From an uncultured Candidatus Saccharibacteria bacterium (GTDB taxonomy: Bacteria; Patescibacteriota; Saccharimonadia; Saccharimonadales; Saccharimonadaceae), in the NCBI GenBank assembly GCA_938040655.1, contig CALHZK010000005.1, forward strand, positions 1 to 64,000: a DNA stretch of 64,000 nucleotides, in the 5' to 3' direction. Of the stretch, positions 41,338 through 50,902 are shown piece after piece. The stretch's first letter is position 1. Each line of letters begins with the position of its first letter. The notes under the pieces are model-generated. The model saw nothing but the letters and a program-made list of their open reading frames with translations, did not search any database and was not told the DNA's origin. Position numbers and translations under genes: made by a program.

Positions 41338-42750
41338 ATGGCCCAGACGTTTTTCTTCTATGATCTTGAGACGAGCGGATTTAATCCACGGCAAGATCGG
41401 ATTATGCAGTTTGCTGGGCAGCGGACAACTATGGATTTGCAGCCAATTGGTGAGCCATACAATCTACTGGTAACGCTCAATGATGATACACTGCCAAGCC
41501 CCGAAGCGCTAATGGTGACCGGTATTACACCGCAAAAGACAGTCGAAGAGGGGTATACTGAAGCTCAGTTTGCCCGTATGGTGAGCGAAGAAGTGTTTAC
41601 GCCGGGGACGATTGCAGTTGGCTTCAATAATATTCGGTTTGATGATGAATTTATTCGTCATTTATTGTGGCGGAATTTTTATGACCCATACGAGTGGGCA
41701 TGGCGGGACGGGCGGAGCCGCTGGGACATGCTGGATGTAGTACGCATGACGCGTGCATTGCGACCCGAAGGTGTCAACTGGCCACTCGACGATAAGGGTG
41801 AACCAACCAACCGCCTAGAGCTGATCACCGCACTAAATAAGATTACTCATCAGAACGCTCATGACGCATTGGCTGACGTGACCGCACTGATCGAAGTGAC
41901 AAAGCTGATCAAAACAGTCCAGCCGCAACTTTTTGACTACCTTTTGACAATGCGTGACAAAAAGGCGTTGCAGCAGCTCGTTAGCTTGACTGATAAAAAA
42001 CCTTTTGTCTACACCAGTGGTCGTTATGATAAAGCCTATAACAAGACGACGGTGGCTTATCCACTAGCGCCGGCACCGCATGGTAATGTGCTCGTTTATG
42101 ATTTGCGGTATGACCCGACGCCACTGGTGAAGCTTAGCCAGCAGCAGCTTGCTGAGAAGTTATTCGCCTCATGGGAGGAGCGTCAAGCTGAGGGGTTTAT
42201 CAAACTACCCGTCAAACCATTGCAGTATAATCACTGCCCCGCAGTGGCACCGCTAGGAGTGCTAGAGCAGGGAGGGGGTTGGCAACGGATCGGCCTTGAC
42301 CAGGCGACGGTGACCCGACACTATACGATACTCTTGCAGCACCCTGAGTTTGCTGATCGTCTGCGCGCGCTCTTTGCTCAGAAACCTGAATATAAGAAGT
42401 CGACCGATCCCGAGGGTCAATTATATGAGGGGTTTGTTACCGATGCCGACAAAACACGAGTCGAAGCAGTTCGCCGCGCCAGCGCAAAAGAGTTAGCCGG
42501 CTTTCACCCGCAGTTTGGCGATGAGCGGCTCCCAGAACTACTGCTGCATTATAAAGCTCGTAGTTTCCCTGGCAGTCTCGATGAGGGCGAGCGAGCAGCT
42601 TGGCAGCAGTGGCGCAGTGCTCATGTGCAGACCCAACTTCCGCAGTTTATGGCGGCATTGCAGCGGCTAGCTACGTCGGATAGTGCCGATGAATTTATCC
42701 TGCAGGAATTGCAGCTATGGCTAGAATCAGTGCTGCCGACCGATGAATAA
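41338..42750 (+). CDS. sbcB: exodeoxyribonuclease I
   Basis: SbcB degrades single-stranded DNA from the 3' end and takes part in recombination and mismatch repair. The DnaQ-type exonuclease domain shows FYDLETSGF (Exo I), VGFNNIRFDDEFI (Exo II) and NAHDALADVTALI (Exo III), followed by the SH3-like and helical extension. At 470 residues it matches the enterobacterial enzyme. TATACT at 41326-41331 lies six bases before ATG 41338. It is otherwise patchily distributed outside proteobacteria. Confidence 0.93.
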   Translation: MAQTFFFYDLETSGFNPRQDRIMQFAGQRTTMDLQPIGEPYNLLVTLNDDTLPSPEALMVTGITPQKTVEEGYTEAQFARMVSEEVFTPGTIAVGFNNIRFDDEFIRHLLWRNFYDPYEWAWRDGRSRWDMLDVVRMTRALRPEGVNWPLDDKGEPTNRLELITALNKITHQNAHDALADVTALIEVTKLIKTVQPQLFDYLLTMRDKKALQQLVSLTDKKPFVYTSGRYDKAYNKTTVAYPLAPAPHGNVLVYDLRYDPTPLVKLSQQQLAEKLFASWEERQAEGFIKLPVKPLQYNHCPAVAPLGVLEQGGGWQRIGLDQATVTRHYTILLQHPEFADRLRALFAQKPEYKKSTDPEGQLYEGFVTDADKTRVEAVRRASAKELAGFHPQFGDERLPELLLHYKARSFPGSLDEGERAAWQQWRSAHVQTQLPQFMAALQRLATSDSADEFILQELQLWLESVLPTDE

Positions 42751-42775
42751 GTACCTTTATGGAGACGCACTCAAA

Positions 42776-42804
42776 GAAAAAACGGGCCGCCTCTCGCACC
42801 CGTT
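42776..42804 (-). terminator. intrinsic terminator of the minus-strand gene 42835-43377
   Basis: Read on the minus strand, AACGGG pairs with CCCGTT around a GC-rich 12-base loop and is followed by TTTTTT. It also separates this gene from the end of sbcB. Confidence 0.8.
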
Positions 42805-42834
42805 CACCTGTTTCTATTCTAATAGTATAACAAA

Positions 42835-43377
42835 CTACGATGTCACTGAGACAAAATCAGGCTGAAAAGCCGGTGCGGTAGTCTCTTCGGTCAGTTTATC
42901 TCCATCAGTCAGTCGTCGCTTGCGTAACTCTTGCTTGACACGAGCCCTCAAGAGAGCAATCACAACTAGCCGACTCATGCTTTCGGTGACATAGTAGACC
43001 GTTCGCTGTGAAGAATCGCCTGGATCGGCCGCGACCGGCACAGGCGGTAACGCAGTCGGCACCGAGGCTGGATACGCAGTCGTACTAGGCACTACAGCTG
43101 GGTAGTGTGGCGCGGAAGACTCTTCTGCCTGTCGTTGCTCGAATTCGCCGAGATGCTCGATAATTCTCCAGGTCGCATCACGAATTGGCTGGCCAAATAG
43201 CAGTACAAATGGCACGAAACTGACGTAGATGATGAGTAGCGCGATAGCCGGAATAGTGATGTTTGTAAACGGAATACGACCAATAATCAAAAAGGCGGCA
43301 AACTCTTCACTTGTCAGTATAATGTATAGTGCCAAGATGACACATAAAACAATCGGTGCTTTCCCAAACCTTTTCAT
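42835..43377 (-). CDS. membrane protein of unknown function
   Basis: This 180-residue protein has two hydrophobic segments in the first 65 residues (APIVLCVILALYIILTS and IPAIALLIIYVSFVPFVLLF), then a soluble Pro/Val/Ala-rich linker (about 85-125) and a basic helical C-terminal region (LVVIALLRARVKQELRKRR). TATAGT on the minus strand, about 14 bases before the ATG at 43375-43377, is a plausible -10. It converges on sbcB and is divergent from uvrA. I do not recognise a family. Confidence 0.7.
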   Translation of the reverse strand: MKRFGKAPIVLCVILALYIILTSEEFAAFLIIGRIPFTNITIPAIALLIIYVSFVPFVLLFGQPIRDATWRIIEHLGEFEQRQAEESSAPHYPAVVPSTTAYPASVPTALPPVPVAADPGDSSQRTVYYVTESMSRLVVIALLRARVKQELRKRRLTDGDKLTEETTAPAFQPDFVSVTS

Positions 43378-43529
43378 ACCTAAACTTACTATACCAAGAG
43401 AGATTCATATTTGCAACCGTAAGCATAATTTATTTTTTGTAAAAATTTGCGGTGAATACTGGGGTCCGTCCTCTGACTATCGACAGCTGGTTGGAAAAAT
43501 CGCCAACTATCGTCTATAATAGACCAGCT

Positions 43530-46370
43530 ATGCCGGAGGTAATTCGCGTCAAGGGCGCTCGTGAACATAATTTGAAAAATGTCGACGTGGCAATCCCGCG
43601 CGATAAATTAGTGGTAATCACTGGTTTGAGTGGCAGTGGTAAGTCGTCGCTGGCATTTGATACGATTTACGCCGAGGGGCAGCGCCGCTATGTCGAAAGC
43701 CTCTCGAGCTATGCGCGGCAATTTTTGGGTATCATGGATAAGCCAGATGTCGATAGTATCGAGGGGCTGAGCCCAGCAATTTCAATCGATCAAAAATCGA
43801 CCAGCCGCAATCCACGCTCGACCGTAGCCACGGTGACTGAGATTTATGATTACCTACGCCTCTTATTTGCGCGGATTGGTACACCGCACTGCCCAGCTCT
43901 CAAGCCCGATGGCACGCGTTGCCATAAGCCGGTATCGCGCCGTACGGCCGAGGCGATTATCCAGGAAATTGCTACTCACTATGAGGATAAGCGGCTGCTT
44001 TTGCTGGCACCGATTGTCAAGAACAAGAAGGGTGAATTTGCCCATATCCCAGAGCAATATCGCCGGCTCGGCTATGCACGAGTACGAGTTGACGGGGTAG
44101 TCTACGCGCTGGATGAATTCCCGCAGCTACAAAAGAGCTATCAGCACAATATTGAGCTGGTGGTTGACCGCCTGGCTATGAACAATTACTTGACCAGTCG
44201 ATTGAGCCAGAGCGTTGAGCAGGCACTGGAGCTTGGGCAGGGGGTTGTCGAGGTGCTGGATGCTGAGACGGATGAACTGAAGACATTCTCGCAGCGTTAT
44301 GCCTGTGTTGATCATCCGGATGAGGAGATCCCAGAACTCGAACCGCGATTATTTAGCTTTAACGCGCCGCAGGGAGCTTGCCCGAGCTGTACTGGACTCG
44401 GCAGTCGATTGGAAGTCGATCCTAGTTTAGTGCTGAATGAGAATCTGACGATTGCCGAGGGGGCGATTCGGCCATACAACCGGATCAATGTCGATAACTT
44501 TTACATGCGCAAGATTTCTGCGGTAGCTGAGGCGCATGGTTTCAGTGTTCGGACACCGGTGAAGCAGTTGTCCGACGAAGCCCGCCAAAAAGTACTCTAC
44601 GGTACCGGTAAGCAAAAGTATCAAGTGCAGCTCGGTAACGGGCGGTATTACGATACGACCTATGAGGGCGTGATCCCGAATCTAGAGCGGCGCTGGAAAG
44701 AGACCGATAGCGAATTTATGCGCAAAGATATTGAGCGGTTCATGCGCCGGCGTGATTGCTACACTTGCGGCGGTGCGCGCCTGAAACCGGTCGTTCTGGC
44801 GGTGACGGTGCAGGGTCTCAATATTATGGATATATGCGATCTCGGCGTTGACGATGCACTTGACCTGTTCGCGCATAAGTTAACTCTTGACTCGCAGCAG
44901 GCGGCAATCGCCCGGTTGATTATCAAGGAGATCACTGCTCGGTTGGGTTTTATGAGTAATGTCGGGCTGAACTATCTGGAATTAGGACGAGCGGCCAATA
45001 CATTGAGCGGTGGTGAGGCGCAGCGAATTCGCCTGGCGACGCAAATTGGCAGCGGCCTGCAGGGTGTATTGTACGTACTGGACGAGCCATCAATTGGCCT
45101 ACATCAGCGCGATAATGATCGGCTAATTGCCACACTGAAGCACCTGCGCGACCTCGGCAATACGGTGCTGGTCGTCGAGCACGATGAAGATACGATTCGC
45201 CAGAGCGACTTTTTGATTGACATGGGGCCGGGCGCTGGCGTGCATGGTGGTACGGTGGTGGCGCTGGGCTCTCCTGAAGAGGTAGCCAAATGTGCAGATA
45301 GCGTGACTGGCCGGTATCTGTCGGGTGCAGAAAAGATTGCTGTACCAAAGCATCGCCGCCAGGTTGACGCCAGCCGCCAGCTGATCGTCCGCGGTGCTCG
45401 CGAGAATAATTTGAAGCAAATCGACGTGGCGTTTCCGTTGGGTCTAATGACGGTAGTGTCTGGTGTCTCAGGTAGCGGTAAATCGACGCTGGTTAATGAT
45501 ATTATTGCCAAGGAATTAGCAGCGCGACTGAATCGAGCCAGTGATGTGCCAGGTGCTCATGACAAGATTGAAGGCGTAAAGCAGCTAGATAAAGCCATCG
45601 TCATCGACCAGTCACCAATTGGCCGTACGCCACGCTCCAATCCAGCGACCTATACTGGTATTTTTACGCCAATTCGCGAACTGTTTGCCAGCACCCCTGA
45701 GGCTAATGTCCGCGGCTATAAAGCGGGGCGGTTCAGCTTTAACGTCAAGGGCGGCCGCTGCGAAAATTGCCAAGGTGACGGTATGATAAAGATTGAAATG
45801 CACTTTTTGCCGGATGTTTACGTTCAGTGTGATGAGTGCCATGGCCAGCGTTATAACCGTGAGGCGCTAGAGATTAAGTATAAAGATAAGACCATTGCTG
45901 ACGTACTGAATATGACAGTCGAGCAGGCAGCCGATTTCTTTGATAGCGTGCCAAATATCGCCCGAAAACTACAGACACTGGTGGAGGTTGGCCTTGGGTA
46001 TATCAAGCTTGGCCAGCCAGCAACCACCTTTTCAGGCGGCGAGGCACAGCGTATTAAACTAGCGACAGAACTCTCCAAGCGTTCGACGGGCAAGACGATG
46101 TATATCTTAGACGAGCCGACAACTGGGCTGCATTCTGCTGATGTCAAGCGGCTGCTGGGGATTTTGCAGCAGCTGGTTGATGGTGGTAACAGTATGATTA
46201 TCATCGAGCACAATTTGGATGTCATCAAATCAGCCGACTGGATTATCGATATGGGGCCTGAGGGTGGTATCGGCGGCGGCACCGTGGTGGCCAGCGGTAC
46301 ACCAGAGCAGGTAGCCAAAGTGAGGGGGTCATTTACCGGCCAATATCTTCAACCTCTATTGAAGCGGTAG
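43530..46370 (+). CDS. uvrA: excinuclease ABC subunit A
   Basis: UvrA finds bulky DNA lesions as a dimer and loads UvrB. Both ABC modules are complete: Walker [12 protein letters not shown] and [11 protein letters not shown], signatures LSGGEAQRI and FSGGEAQRI, Walker B with LDEPSIGLH and LDEPTTGLH. Zinc modules are seen as CPSCTGLG...CYTCGGARL and CENCQGDG...CDECHGQRY. The frame is open from 43452, but TATAAT at 43515-43520 leads to ATG 43530 ([10 protein letters not shown]), which also matches the family start. At 946 residues it has full length. Confidence 0.98.
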   Translation: MPEVIRVKGAREHNLKNVDVAIPRDKLVVITGLSGSGKSSLAFDTIYAEGQRRYVESLSSYARQFLGIMDKPDVDSIEGLSPAISIDQKSTSRNPRSTVATVTEIYDYLRLLFARIGTPHCPALKPDGTRCHKPVSRRTAEAIIQEIATHYEDKRLLLLAPIVKNKKGEFAHIPEQYRRLGYARVRVDGVVYALDEFPQLQKSYQHNIELVVDRLAMNNYLTSRLSQSVEQALELGQGVVEVLDAETDELKTFSQRYACVDHPDEEIPELEPRLFSFNAPQGACPSCTGLGSRLEVDPSLVLNENLTIAEGAIRPYNRINVDNFYMRKISAVAEAHGFSVRTPVKQLSDEARQKVLYGTGKQKYQVQLGNGRYYDTTYEGVIPNLERRWKETDSEFMRKDIERFMRRRDCYTCGGARLKPVVLAVTVQGLNIMDICDLGVDDALDLFAHKLTLDSQQAAIARLIIKEITARLGFMSNVGLNYLELGRAANTLSGGEAQRIRLATQIGSGLQGVLYVLDEPSIGLHQRDNDRLIATLKHLRDLGNTVLVVEHDEDTIRQSDFLIDMGPGAGVHGGTVVALGSPEEVAKCADSVTGRYLSGAEKIAVPKHRRQVDASRQLIVRGARENNLKQIDVAFPLGLMTVVSGVSGSGKSTLVNDIIAKELAARLNRASDVPGAHDKIEGVKQLDKAIVIDQSPIGRTPRSNPATYTGIFTPIRELFASTPEANVRGYKAGRFSFNVKGGRCENCQGDGMIKIEMHFLPDVYVQCDECHGQRYNREALEIKYKDKTIADVLNMTVEQAADFFDSVPNIARKLQTLVEVGLGYIKLGQPATTFSGGEAQRIKLATELSKRSTGKTMYILDEPTTGLHSADVKRLLGILQQLVDGGNSMIIIEHNLDVIKSADWIIDMGPEGGIGGGTVVASGTPEQVAKVRGSFTGQYLQPLLKR

Positions 46371-46469
46371 CGGCCGACCGAGCCTACAGGGCAGACCTAC
46401 CGCCCGCTAAGCATATAAAACAACCTACCAGATTTGGCTACGAGAGCTTGAGTTTTGCGGATATACACG

Positions 46470-47123
46470 TTACTTCTGCCGCGTAAAAAGGGTATTCCAC
46501 TGCAGCTTGACCGCGCGGGCAATCGCTTGGCGTCGCTTTTTGTCTTTGAGCGCGTGAATAACCATCGGCGAAAGGCTGAGGAAGATGATAATCAAAGCGG
46601 CCAGCTCAACGTTGATGCCCATCTTATGGAGTTGAGCGCCGGCAAAGTAGCCGAGATAGGTAAATATCGTTGTCCAAATAGCAACGCCTAAAATATTAAA
46701 CGGCACAAACTTACGATAATCCATCTTGCCAATACCAGCGACCAATGGCACAAAAGTACGCACCACTGGGATAAAGACTGCCAGCACGATCGCTAACGGC
46801 CCGTGCTTTTGATAGAATCGTTCGGCCTTTTCTAGGTAGGATTTTTTGAAGATGCGGCCATCCGGGCGCTTGTACAGTTTTTTGCCGAAATGTCGCCCCC
46901 AAAGATAACCGGTACTCTCGCCAAGTACACCAGCAAAAAACAATAGTAAGACAAATAAGTGAATATTGATTGGTAAGTAATGTTCTTGCACCAAAAATCC
47001 AGCGGTAAACAATAAGCTATCGCCAGGCAAAATAAATCCAATTAATAAACCAGTTTCGGCAAAGACGACCAGCAAAATAGCAGCCACGCCAAGATTAGTG
47101 ATGAAGTGAATAAGGCTTTCCAT
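46470..47123 (-). CDS. DedA family membrane protein
   Basis: DedA proteins are polytopic membrane proteins linked to lipid-carrier flipping and membrane homeostasis. This 217-residue member has the family signature (ETGLLIGFILPGDSLLF, then GESTGYLWGRHFGKKL and FIPVVRTFVPLVAGIGKMDYRKF) and four to five hydrophobic segments. TACAAT on the minus strand near 47131-47136 precedes the ATG at 47121-47123 by about seven bases. It is divergent from rplY. Confidence 0.93.
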   Translation of the reverse strand: MESLIHFITNLGVAAILLVVFAETGLLIGFILPGDSLLFTAGFLVQEHYLPINIHLFVLLLFFAGVLGESTGYLWGRHFGKKLYKRPDGRIFKKSYLEKAERFYQKHGPLAIVLAVFIPVVRTFVPLVAGIGKMDYRKFVPFNILGVAIWTTIFTYLGYFAGAQLHKMGINVELAALIIIFLSLSPMVIHALKDKKRRQAIARAVKLQWNTLFTRQK

Positions 47124-47224
47124 ATGCCTTCATTGTACCATATACGGTGCAGGGCGCCATCTGATATAATAGGGAATGCAATATCAATTTTACCTCCGAA
47201 CAGGTATCCAGTGAAAGGAGAAGT

Positions 47225-47920
47225 ATGGGAGATAAAATTACTTTACGCATCCAGGCACGGACAGTGCGTGGTAAGAAGGTGGCTCAGCTACGTCGAGAGG
47301 GGCTCACACCGGGTGTTGTGTATGGCGCTGGCTTTGAGGCGGTGGCTATTCAAGCATCAGCACAAGAGATTGCCAAGGTAGTGCAGCTGGCTGGTCAGCA
47401 TACACCAGTCCACTTGACTGGCAGCAAGCGCCGTATCGCCATGATCAAGCAGGTGGATCGACACCCAGTCAAGCAGTCAATTCGCCATGTTGCCTTTCAT
47501 GCAGTGAAGGCAAATGAGCCGGTGATTGCCGAGGTGCCAATTCGCTTGGTTGGCCAGGGTGAATCAGTTGCTGAAAAGAATGGCTTGGTAGTGCTGCAGG
47601 CAGTCGAAAAAGTTGAAGTGAAGGCCCTGCCGATGGATTTGCCAGAAGCTCTGACAGTATCAATTCATGAGCTTGCAGAGCCGGGCGACAGAGTAACGGT
47701 TGGCCAGATTGATTTACCAGAGGGAGTTGAGCTAGTTGAGCACGATGATGGCCGCGAAGGGACTGAGGATGACGATACGACGATTCGTGACATCGTCATC
47801 GCCAGCGTCTATGAGCCGAGCGCCCTGCAGGCAGCCAATGACGCTGCTGCCGGAGAGGCTGAGTCTGCTGATGCCGACCAGCTCGATGACGAACCAGCAA
47901 ACGAGTTAGCGACATCCTGA
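47225..47920 (+). CDS. rplY: 50S ribosomal protein L25 (Ctc/TL5 form)
   Basis: L25 binds 5S rRNA. The N-terminal domain shows KVAQLRREGLTPGVVYG, DRHPVKQSIRHVAFHAV, and the C-terminal TL5-type beta domain has EVPIRLVGQ and DLPEGVELVEHDDG; an acidic Ala/Asp/Glu-rich tail of about 45 residues ends the protein (231 residues). GAAAGGAG precedes ATG 47225, and TATAAT is at 47165-47170, so this gene has a real 50-base leader, like rpsP and unlike most others here. Confidence 0.95.
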   Translation: MGDKITLRIQARTVRGKKVAQLRREGLTPGVVYGAGFEAVAIQASAQEIAKVVQLAGQHTPVHLTGSKRRIAMIKQVDRHPVKQSIRHVAFHAVKANEPVIAEVPIRLVGQGESVAEKNGLVVLQAVEKVEVKALPMDLPEALTVSIHELAEPGDRVTVGQIDLPEGVELVEHDDGREGTEDDDTTIRDIVIASVYEPSALQAANDAAAGEAESADADQLDDEPANELATS

Positions 47921-47938
47921 TCAATTGGGTCAATAACG

Positions 47939-47980
47939 AGCACACGCTGACCTGAGATAGACCAGAGGTCGGCGTGTGCT
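47939..47980. other. long perfect hairpin between convergent genes
   Basis: AGCACACGC-T-GACCT pairs with AGGTC-G-GCGTGTGCT over 15 base pairs (one T-G) around a 12-base loop. Neither strand has a T-run after it, so it is not a standard intrinsic terminator. It sits between the ends of rplY and the ABC exporter gene and may protect 3' ends or end transcription by another route. Confidence 0.6.
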
Positions 47981-48000
47981 AAACAAAGCTCTCGGGGGAA

Positions 48001-49770
48001 TTATTCTTCGATAAAGCCGCCACTCTGTCGTTGCCATAGGCGGGCGTAGGCGCCGTTTTGTGTGATTAGCTCATCATGGCGGCCGTCCTCGATGATCTGG
48101 CCATTCTCCATGACGATGATACGATCAAGCTTGGCGATGGTAGAAAGACGGTGAGCGATCACCAGTGATGTACGACTATCCATCAATGTCTCCAGCGATC
48201 GTTGAATAAGCGCCTCAGACTCTGAATCAAGAGCCGAGGTTGCTTCGTCGAGAATTAAGATAGGTGCGTTCTTGAGGATGGCTCGGGCGATGGCGATCCG
48301 TTGCCGTTGGCCACCGCTTAGTTTGATACCGCGCTCGCCAACCAGTGTGTCGAAGCCGTCAGACAGCGCCATGATGAAATCATAGGCACCCGCTTGTTTG
48401 GCGGCGTTTTTGATGGCTGCATCGTCAGCAGCAGGATTGCCATAGGCGATGTTCTCGCGGATGCTCCGGTGAAACAGCAGTGGCTCTTGTGGCACGTAGG
48501 CGATCTGTGCTCGTAGGCTTGCCTGAGTCACCTCGGCGATATTTTGCTGATCAATGATGATCGCACCACTATCAATGTCAGCAAAGCGCAGGAGCAGCTT
48601 GGTGAGGGTGGTTTTGCCGGAGCCGCTAGAGCCGACAAGCCCGACCTTTTCGCCCGGCTTGATAGCCAGTGAGAAATTGTCAAACAGCGTCGAACCCTCG
48701 CCTTCATCATGGGTGAAGGTGACAGCTCGCAGCTCGATAGCACCGTGCGTGACGTGGAGCTGCTGTGTGGTTGTATCGATTACGCTGGTCGGTGCCTTGA
48801 GAATATCGACCATCTCACGGGCGTTACCGAGGACACGATTATACGTCCGCATAATACTATTCATGTTCCATAGTTCGCGGGCAACACTACCGGTATAGGT
48901 AATGATTAAATAGACTGCCGCGACAGAGATAATCTGATGCTGTGAAGCATAAATTGCAAAGGCAATCGCCGCTATCTTGATCACTGTGGTGATAGTCGAA
49001 TAAACGCTACTGACCTTGAGAAAACCACGCATAGTGCCAAGGCTCGCCTGACGCCACCGATTAGTGATGGTGGCAAACTCAGCCTGTTCTTGGCGTTCAC
49101 CGCTAGATGATTTGACAGCCAGAATATTCGACACGACGTCGGCCAAGCGGCCGCTGACTGCATTGTTGGCGCTGGCTTCTTTTTCGTTGAGCGTCGCCAT
49201 TGGTCGGGAGCCAAAGTAGACAACCACGCCAAACAATATTGCAAATAAAGCCAAAAAGAGCGCATACTGCCATAGGAGTGTCGACAGGACAGCAATTGAA
49301 CCGATCAATGAAATTGCCAGCGGCAGGACTGACCAAATAATACTATCCCAAAACTGCTCAACGGCTCCGGTCAGCTTGTTTGTTTGGCTCACCAATGATC
49401 CGCCGAACTTGCTAGAGTGAAAGAACATAGTCTGATGGACCAGCTTATCAAAGGCCCTGGTATACAAATCTCGCTGCATGGCTGTTTCAAAGGTCCAGAC
49501 AAAGTACAACACCAATCGCCAGCCGATAATCTCTGACCACACTTGACTGGCAGCATAGAGACCAACCAGCCCCCAGAGCGCGCTTGTCTGTGATAACTGA
49601 TGGGTTTGAATGGCGGTGAGGAGCTGGGCAATGACAAGTGGGCCGATAAACATGCTCACAGCAAACGTGACCGCGGCAAACAGGAGGGCTAGGTTTCGTC
49701 GCCCTCGATAGGGCACCGATGCCTGCCAGAATAGTCGTAGAATATCTTTGCTTGTAGTTTTTTTCTTCAA
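48001..49770 (-). CDS. ABC exporter, fused membrane and ATPase domains
   Basis: This 589-residue half-transporter has a six-helix type IV exporter domain (about residues 22-315) and an ATPase domain with Walker A (VGSSGSGKTTL), Q loop (YVPQEPLLF), signature (LSGGQRQRIAIA), Walker B (ILILDEATSALD) and switch His (VIAHRLST). It probably works as a homodimer exporting lipid, peptide or drug; the substrate is not readable. The start is a TTG at 49768-49770 with AAAGGA eight bases upstream. A leader ORF and an intrinsic terminator stand between its promoter and the start, which points to attenuation control and favours a drug-type substrate. Confidence 0.93.
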   Translation of the reverse strand: MKKKTTSKDILRLFWQASVPYRGRRNLALLFAAVTFAVSMFIGPLVIAQLLTAIQTHQLSQTSALWGLVGLYAASQVWSEIIGWRLVLYFVWTFETAMQRDLYTRAFDKLVHQTMFFHSSKFGGSLVSQTNKLTGAVEQFWDSIIWSVLPLAISLIGSIAVLSTLLWQYALFLALFAILFGVVVYFGSRPMATLNEKEASANNAVSGRLADVVSNILAVKSSSGERQEQAEFATITNRWRQASLGTMRGFLKVSSVYSTITTVIKIAAIAFAIYASQHQIISVAAVYLIITYTGSVARELWNMNSIMRTYNRVLGNAREMVDILKAPTSVIDTTTQQLHVTHGAIELRAVTFTHDEGEGSTLFDNFSLAIKPGEKVGLVGSSGSGKTTLTKLLLRFADIDSGAIIIDQQNIAEVTQASLRAQIAYVPQEPLLFHRSIRENIAYGNPAADDAAIKNAAKQAGAYDFIMALSDGFDTLVGERGIKLSGGQRQRIAIARAILKNAPILILDEATSALDSESEALIQRSLETLMDSRTSLVIAHRLSTIAKLDRIIVMENGQIIEDGRHDELITQNGAYARLWQRQSGGFIEE

Positions 49771-49798
49771 AAATGTGTCCTTTCTTGGCGGTTACATA

Positions 49799-49921
49799 TT
49801 AATAAAAAGGGGTGCTGTGGCTACTCTGCGGTATAGCCAGAGACACCAAGATCGTCAACAACCTAATATAAAACGCCTGGCGCAGTTCTAGAAGAGCCCA
49901 GGTGAGGTGAGCTGAGCTCAT
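49799..49921 (-). CDS. leader peptide (40 residues) of the ABC exporter
   Basis: The ATG at 49919-49921 begins about five bases after the predicted transcript start and opens a 40-codon frame ending in TAA at 49799-49801. The peptide is Leu-rich in the middle (AFYIRLLTILVSLAIPQ). Its last codons run through the terminator hairpin and T-run, so ribosome position on this frame decides whether the hairpin can form. An ORF placed like this between promoter and terminator is the layout of drug- or amino-acid-sensing attenuators. Real translation is inferred, not proven. Confidence 0.6.
   Translation of the reverse strand: MSSAHLTWALLELRQAFYIRLLTILVSLAIPQSSHSTPFY
49804..49847 (-). terminator. intrinsic terminator inside the exporter leader (attenuator)
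   Basis: On the minus strand GGTG...TGGCTA pairs with TAGCCA...CACC (with a small internal loop) around TACCGCAGAG, followed by CC and TTTTT at 49808-49804. It lies between the promoter at 49932-49960 and the exporter start at 49770. Confidence 0.75.
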
Positions 49922-49931
49922 AGGATTGCTC

Positions 49932-49960
49932 ATTATACAGTGGATCGCCTGGCGAGTCAA
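49932..49960 (-). promoter_or_regulatory. promoter of the leader peptide/ABC exporter transcript
   Basis: On the minus strand TTGACT (49960-49955), exactly 17 bases, then TATAAT (49937-49932). The predicted start is near 49926, giving about 155 bases of leader before the exporter gene. Confidence 0.8.
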
Positions 49961-49991
49961 GTGCGGCGTTAGTTGATCCGGCCGGTATTTC

Positions 49992-50020
49992 TTGTGATGT
50001 GCACCAAGGTGCGTTACAAT
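49992..50020 (+). promoter_or_regulatory. trxA promoter with a palindrome in the spacer
   Basis: TTGTGA at 49992-49997, 17 bases, TACAAT at 50015-50020. The spacer contains the dyad GCACC-AA-GGTGC (50001-50012), a possible repressor or redox-regulator site. Confidence 0.7.
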
Positions 50021-50027
50021 AGATACG

Positions 50028-50369
50028 ATGGCTTTACACAATATAACGACAACACAAGAATTTGAATCACAAGTACTCAAAAGCACTCAGCCGGTTTTGG
50101 TTGATTTTTGGGCGACGTGGTGCCCACCGTGTCGAGCGATGGCACCGATTTTGCAGCAAATTGCTGACGAGACTGCTTTTTCTGTGGTCAAGATTGATAT
50201 CGAGGCTAGCCCGGACACTGCCGCACTCGCACAACAATATGGTGTCCAGAGTATTCCAAATATGAAGATTTTTGCGGGCGGGAAGCCAGCCGCTGAGCTA
50301 ATCGGCATGAAGCCAAAGCAGGTATTGATCGACGCGCTAGAGAGTGCAGCCGGTGGCTCAACTAATTAG
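50028..50369 (+). CDS. trxA: thioredoxin
   Basis: This 113-residue thioredoxin reduces protein disulfides in the cytoplasm; there is no signal peptide. The active site reads FWATWCPPCR, Pro replacing the usual Gly of WCGPC, which in relatives shifts the redox potential. The cis-Pro loop (IPNMKIFAGG) is present. TACAAT ends seven bases before ATG 50028. It is divergent from the ABC exporter transcript and followed by a short hairpin (CCTAC/GTAGG, 50379-50392) before the cupin gene. Confidence 0.95.
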   Translation: MALHNITTTQEFESQVLKSTQPVLVDFWATWCPPCRAMAPILQQIADETAFSVVKIDIEASPDTAALAQQYGVQSIPNMKIFAGGKPAAELIGMKPKQVLIDALESAAGGSTN

Positions 50370-50435
50370 AGTGTGAGTACCTACACGAGTAGGAGGATGA
50401 GTATATTATGCAGGTAGAAAAGGAAGGAGAAAGAT

Positions 50436-50831
50436 ATGAAGGGTTTTTATGGTGATATCGAGCAGCTCACGGTGACAAACCAGGCGTTTCGTCGGGTGCT
50501 GTATACGGCGCACCACTGTCAGCTAGTGGTGATGGCGCTACCAGTTGGCGAGGAGATTGGCGCAGAGGTGCACCCGGAGAATGATCAGTTCTTCCGCTTT
50601 GAGGCTGGGACCGGTACGGTGGTGGTTGATGGCCATGAGTACCAAGTGAGTGATGGCAGCGCAGTGATCGTGCCGGCTGGTGCTGAACATAATGTCATCA
50701 ATACCGGTGATGAACCACTCAAACTCTATACGATATATAGTCCAGCTCACCATAAAGATGGCATCGTGCGGGCTACTCGCCAGGAAGCTGAAGCACACGA
50801 AGAAGATTTTGACGGCTTGACGACAGAATAA
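50436..50831 (+). CDS. cupin-domain protein
   Basis: This 131-residue single cupin has the first metal motif as GAEVHPENDQFFRFEAGTG and the second as GDEPLKLYTIYSPAHH with VPAGAEHNVIN between, so a metal site of two or three His plus Glu-like residues is plausible. Small cupins include sugar isomerases, dioxygenases and storage proteins, and the reaction cannot be told. An AAGGAGAAAG sequence precedes ATG 50436. The tail is acidic (EAEAHEEDFDG). Confidence 0.85.
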   Translation: MKGFYGDIEQLTVTNQAFRRVLYTAHHCQLVVMALPVGEEIGAEVHPENDQFFRFEAGTGTVVVDGHEYQVSDGSAVIVPAGAEHNVINTGDEPLKLYTIYSPAHHKDGIVRATRQEAEAHEEDFDGLTTE

Positions 50832-50902
50832 TACGCTTTTCGGTCGTTGTTCGCCTTCTTGGATTGTTGATGGTATAATAGGGGCAGAAGGAGGCAAATA
50901 CC

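Noticed and set aside
43452..43529. 26 extra codons in front of uvrA
   Set aside because: The promoter -10 box lies inside them and the family start is [10 protein letters not shown].
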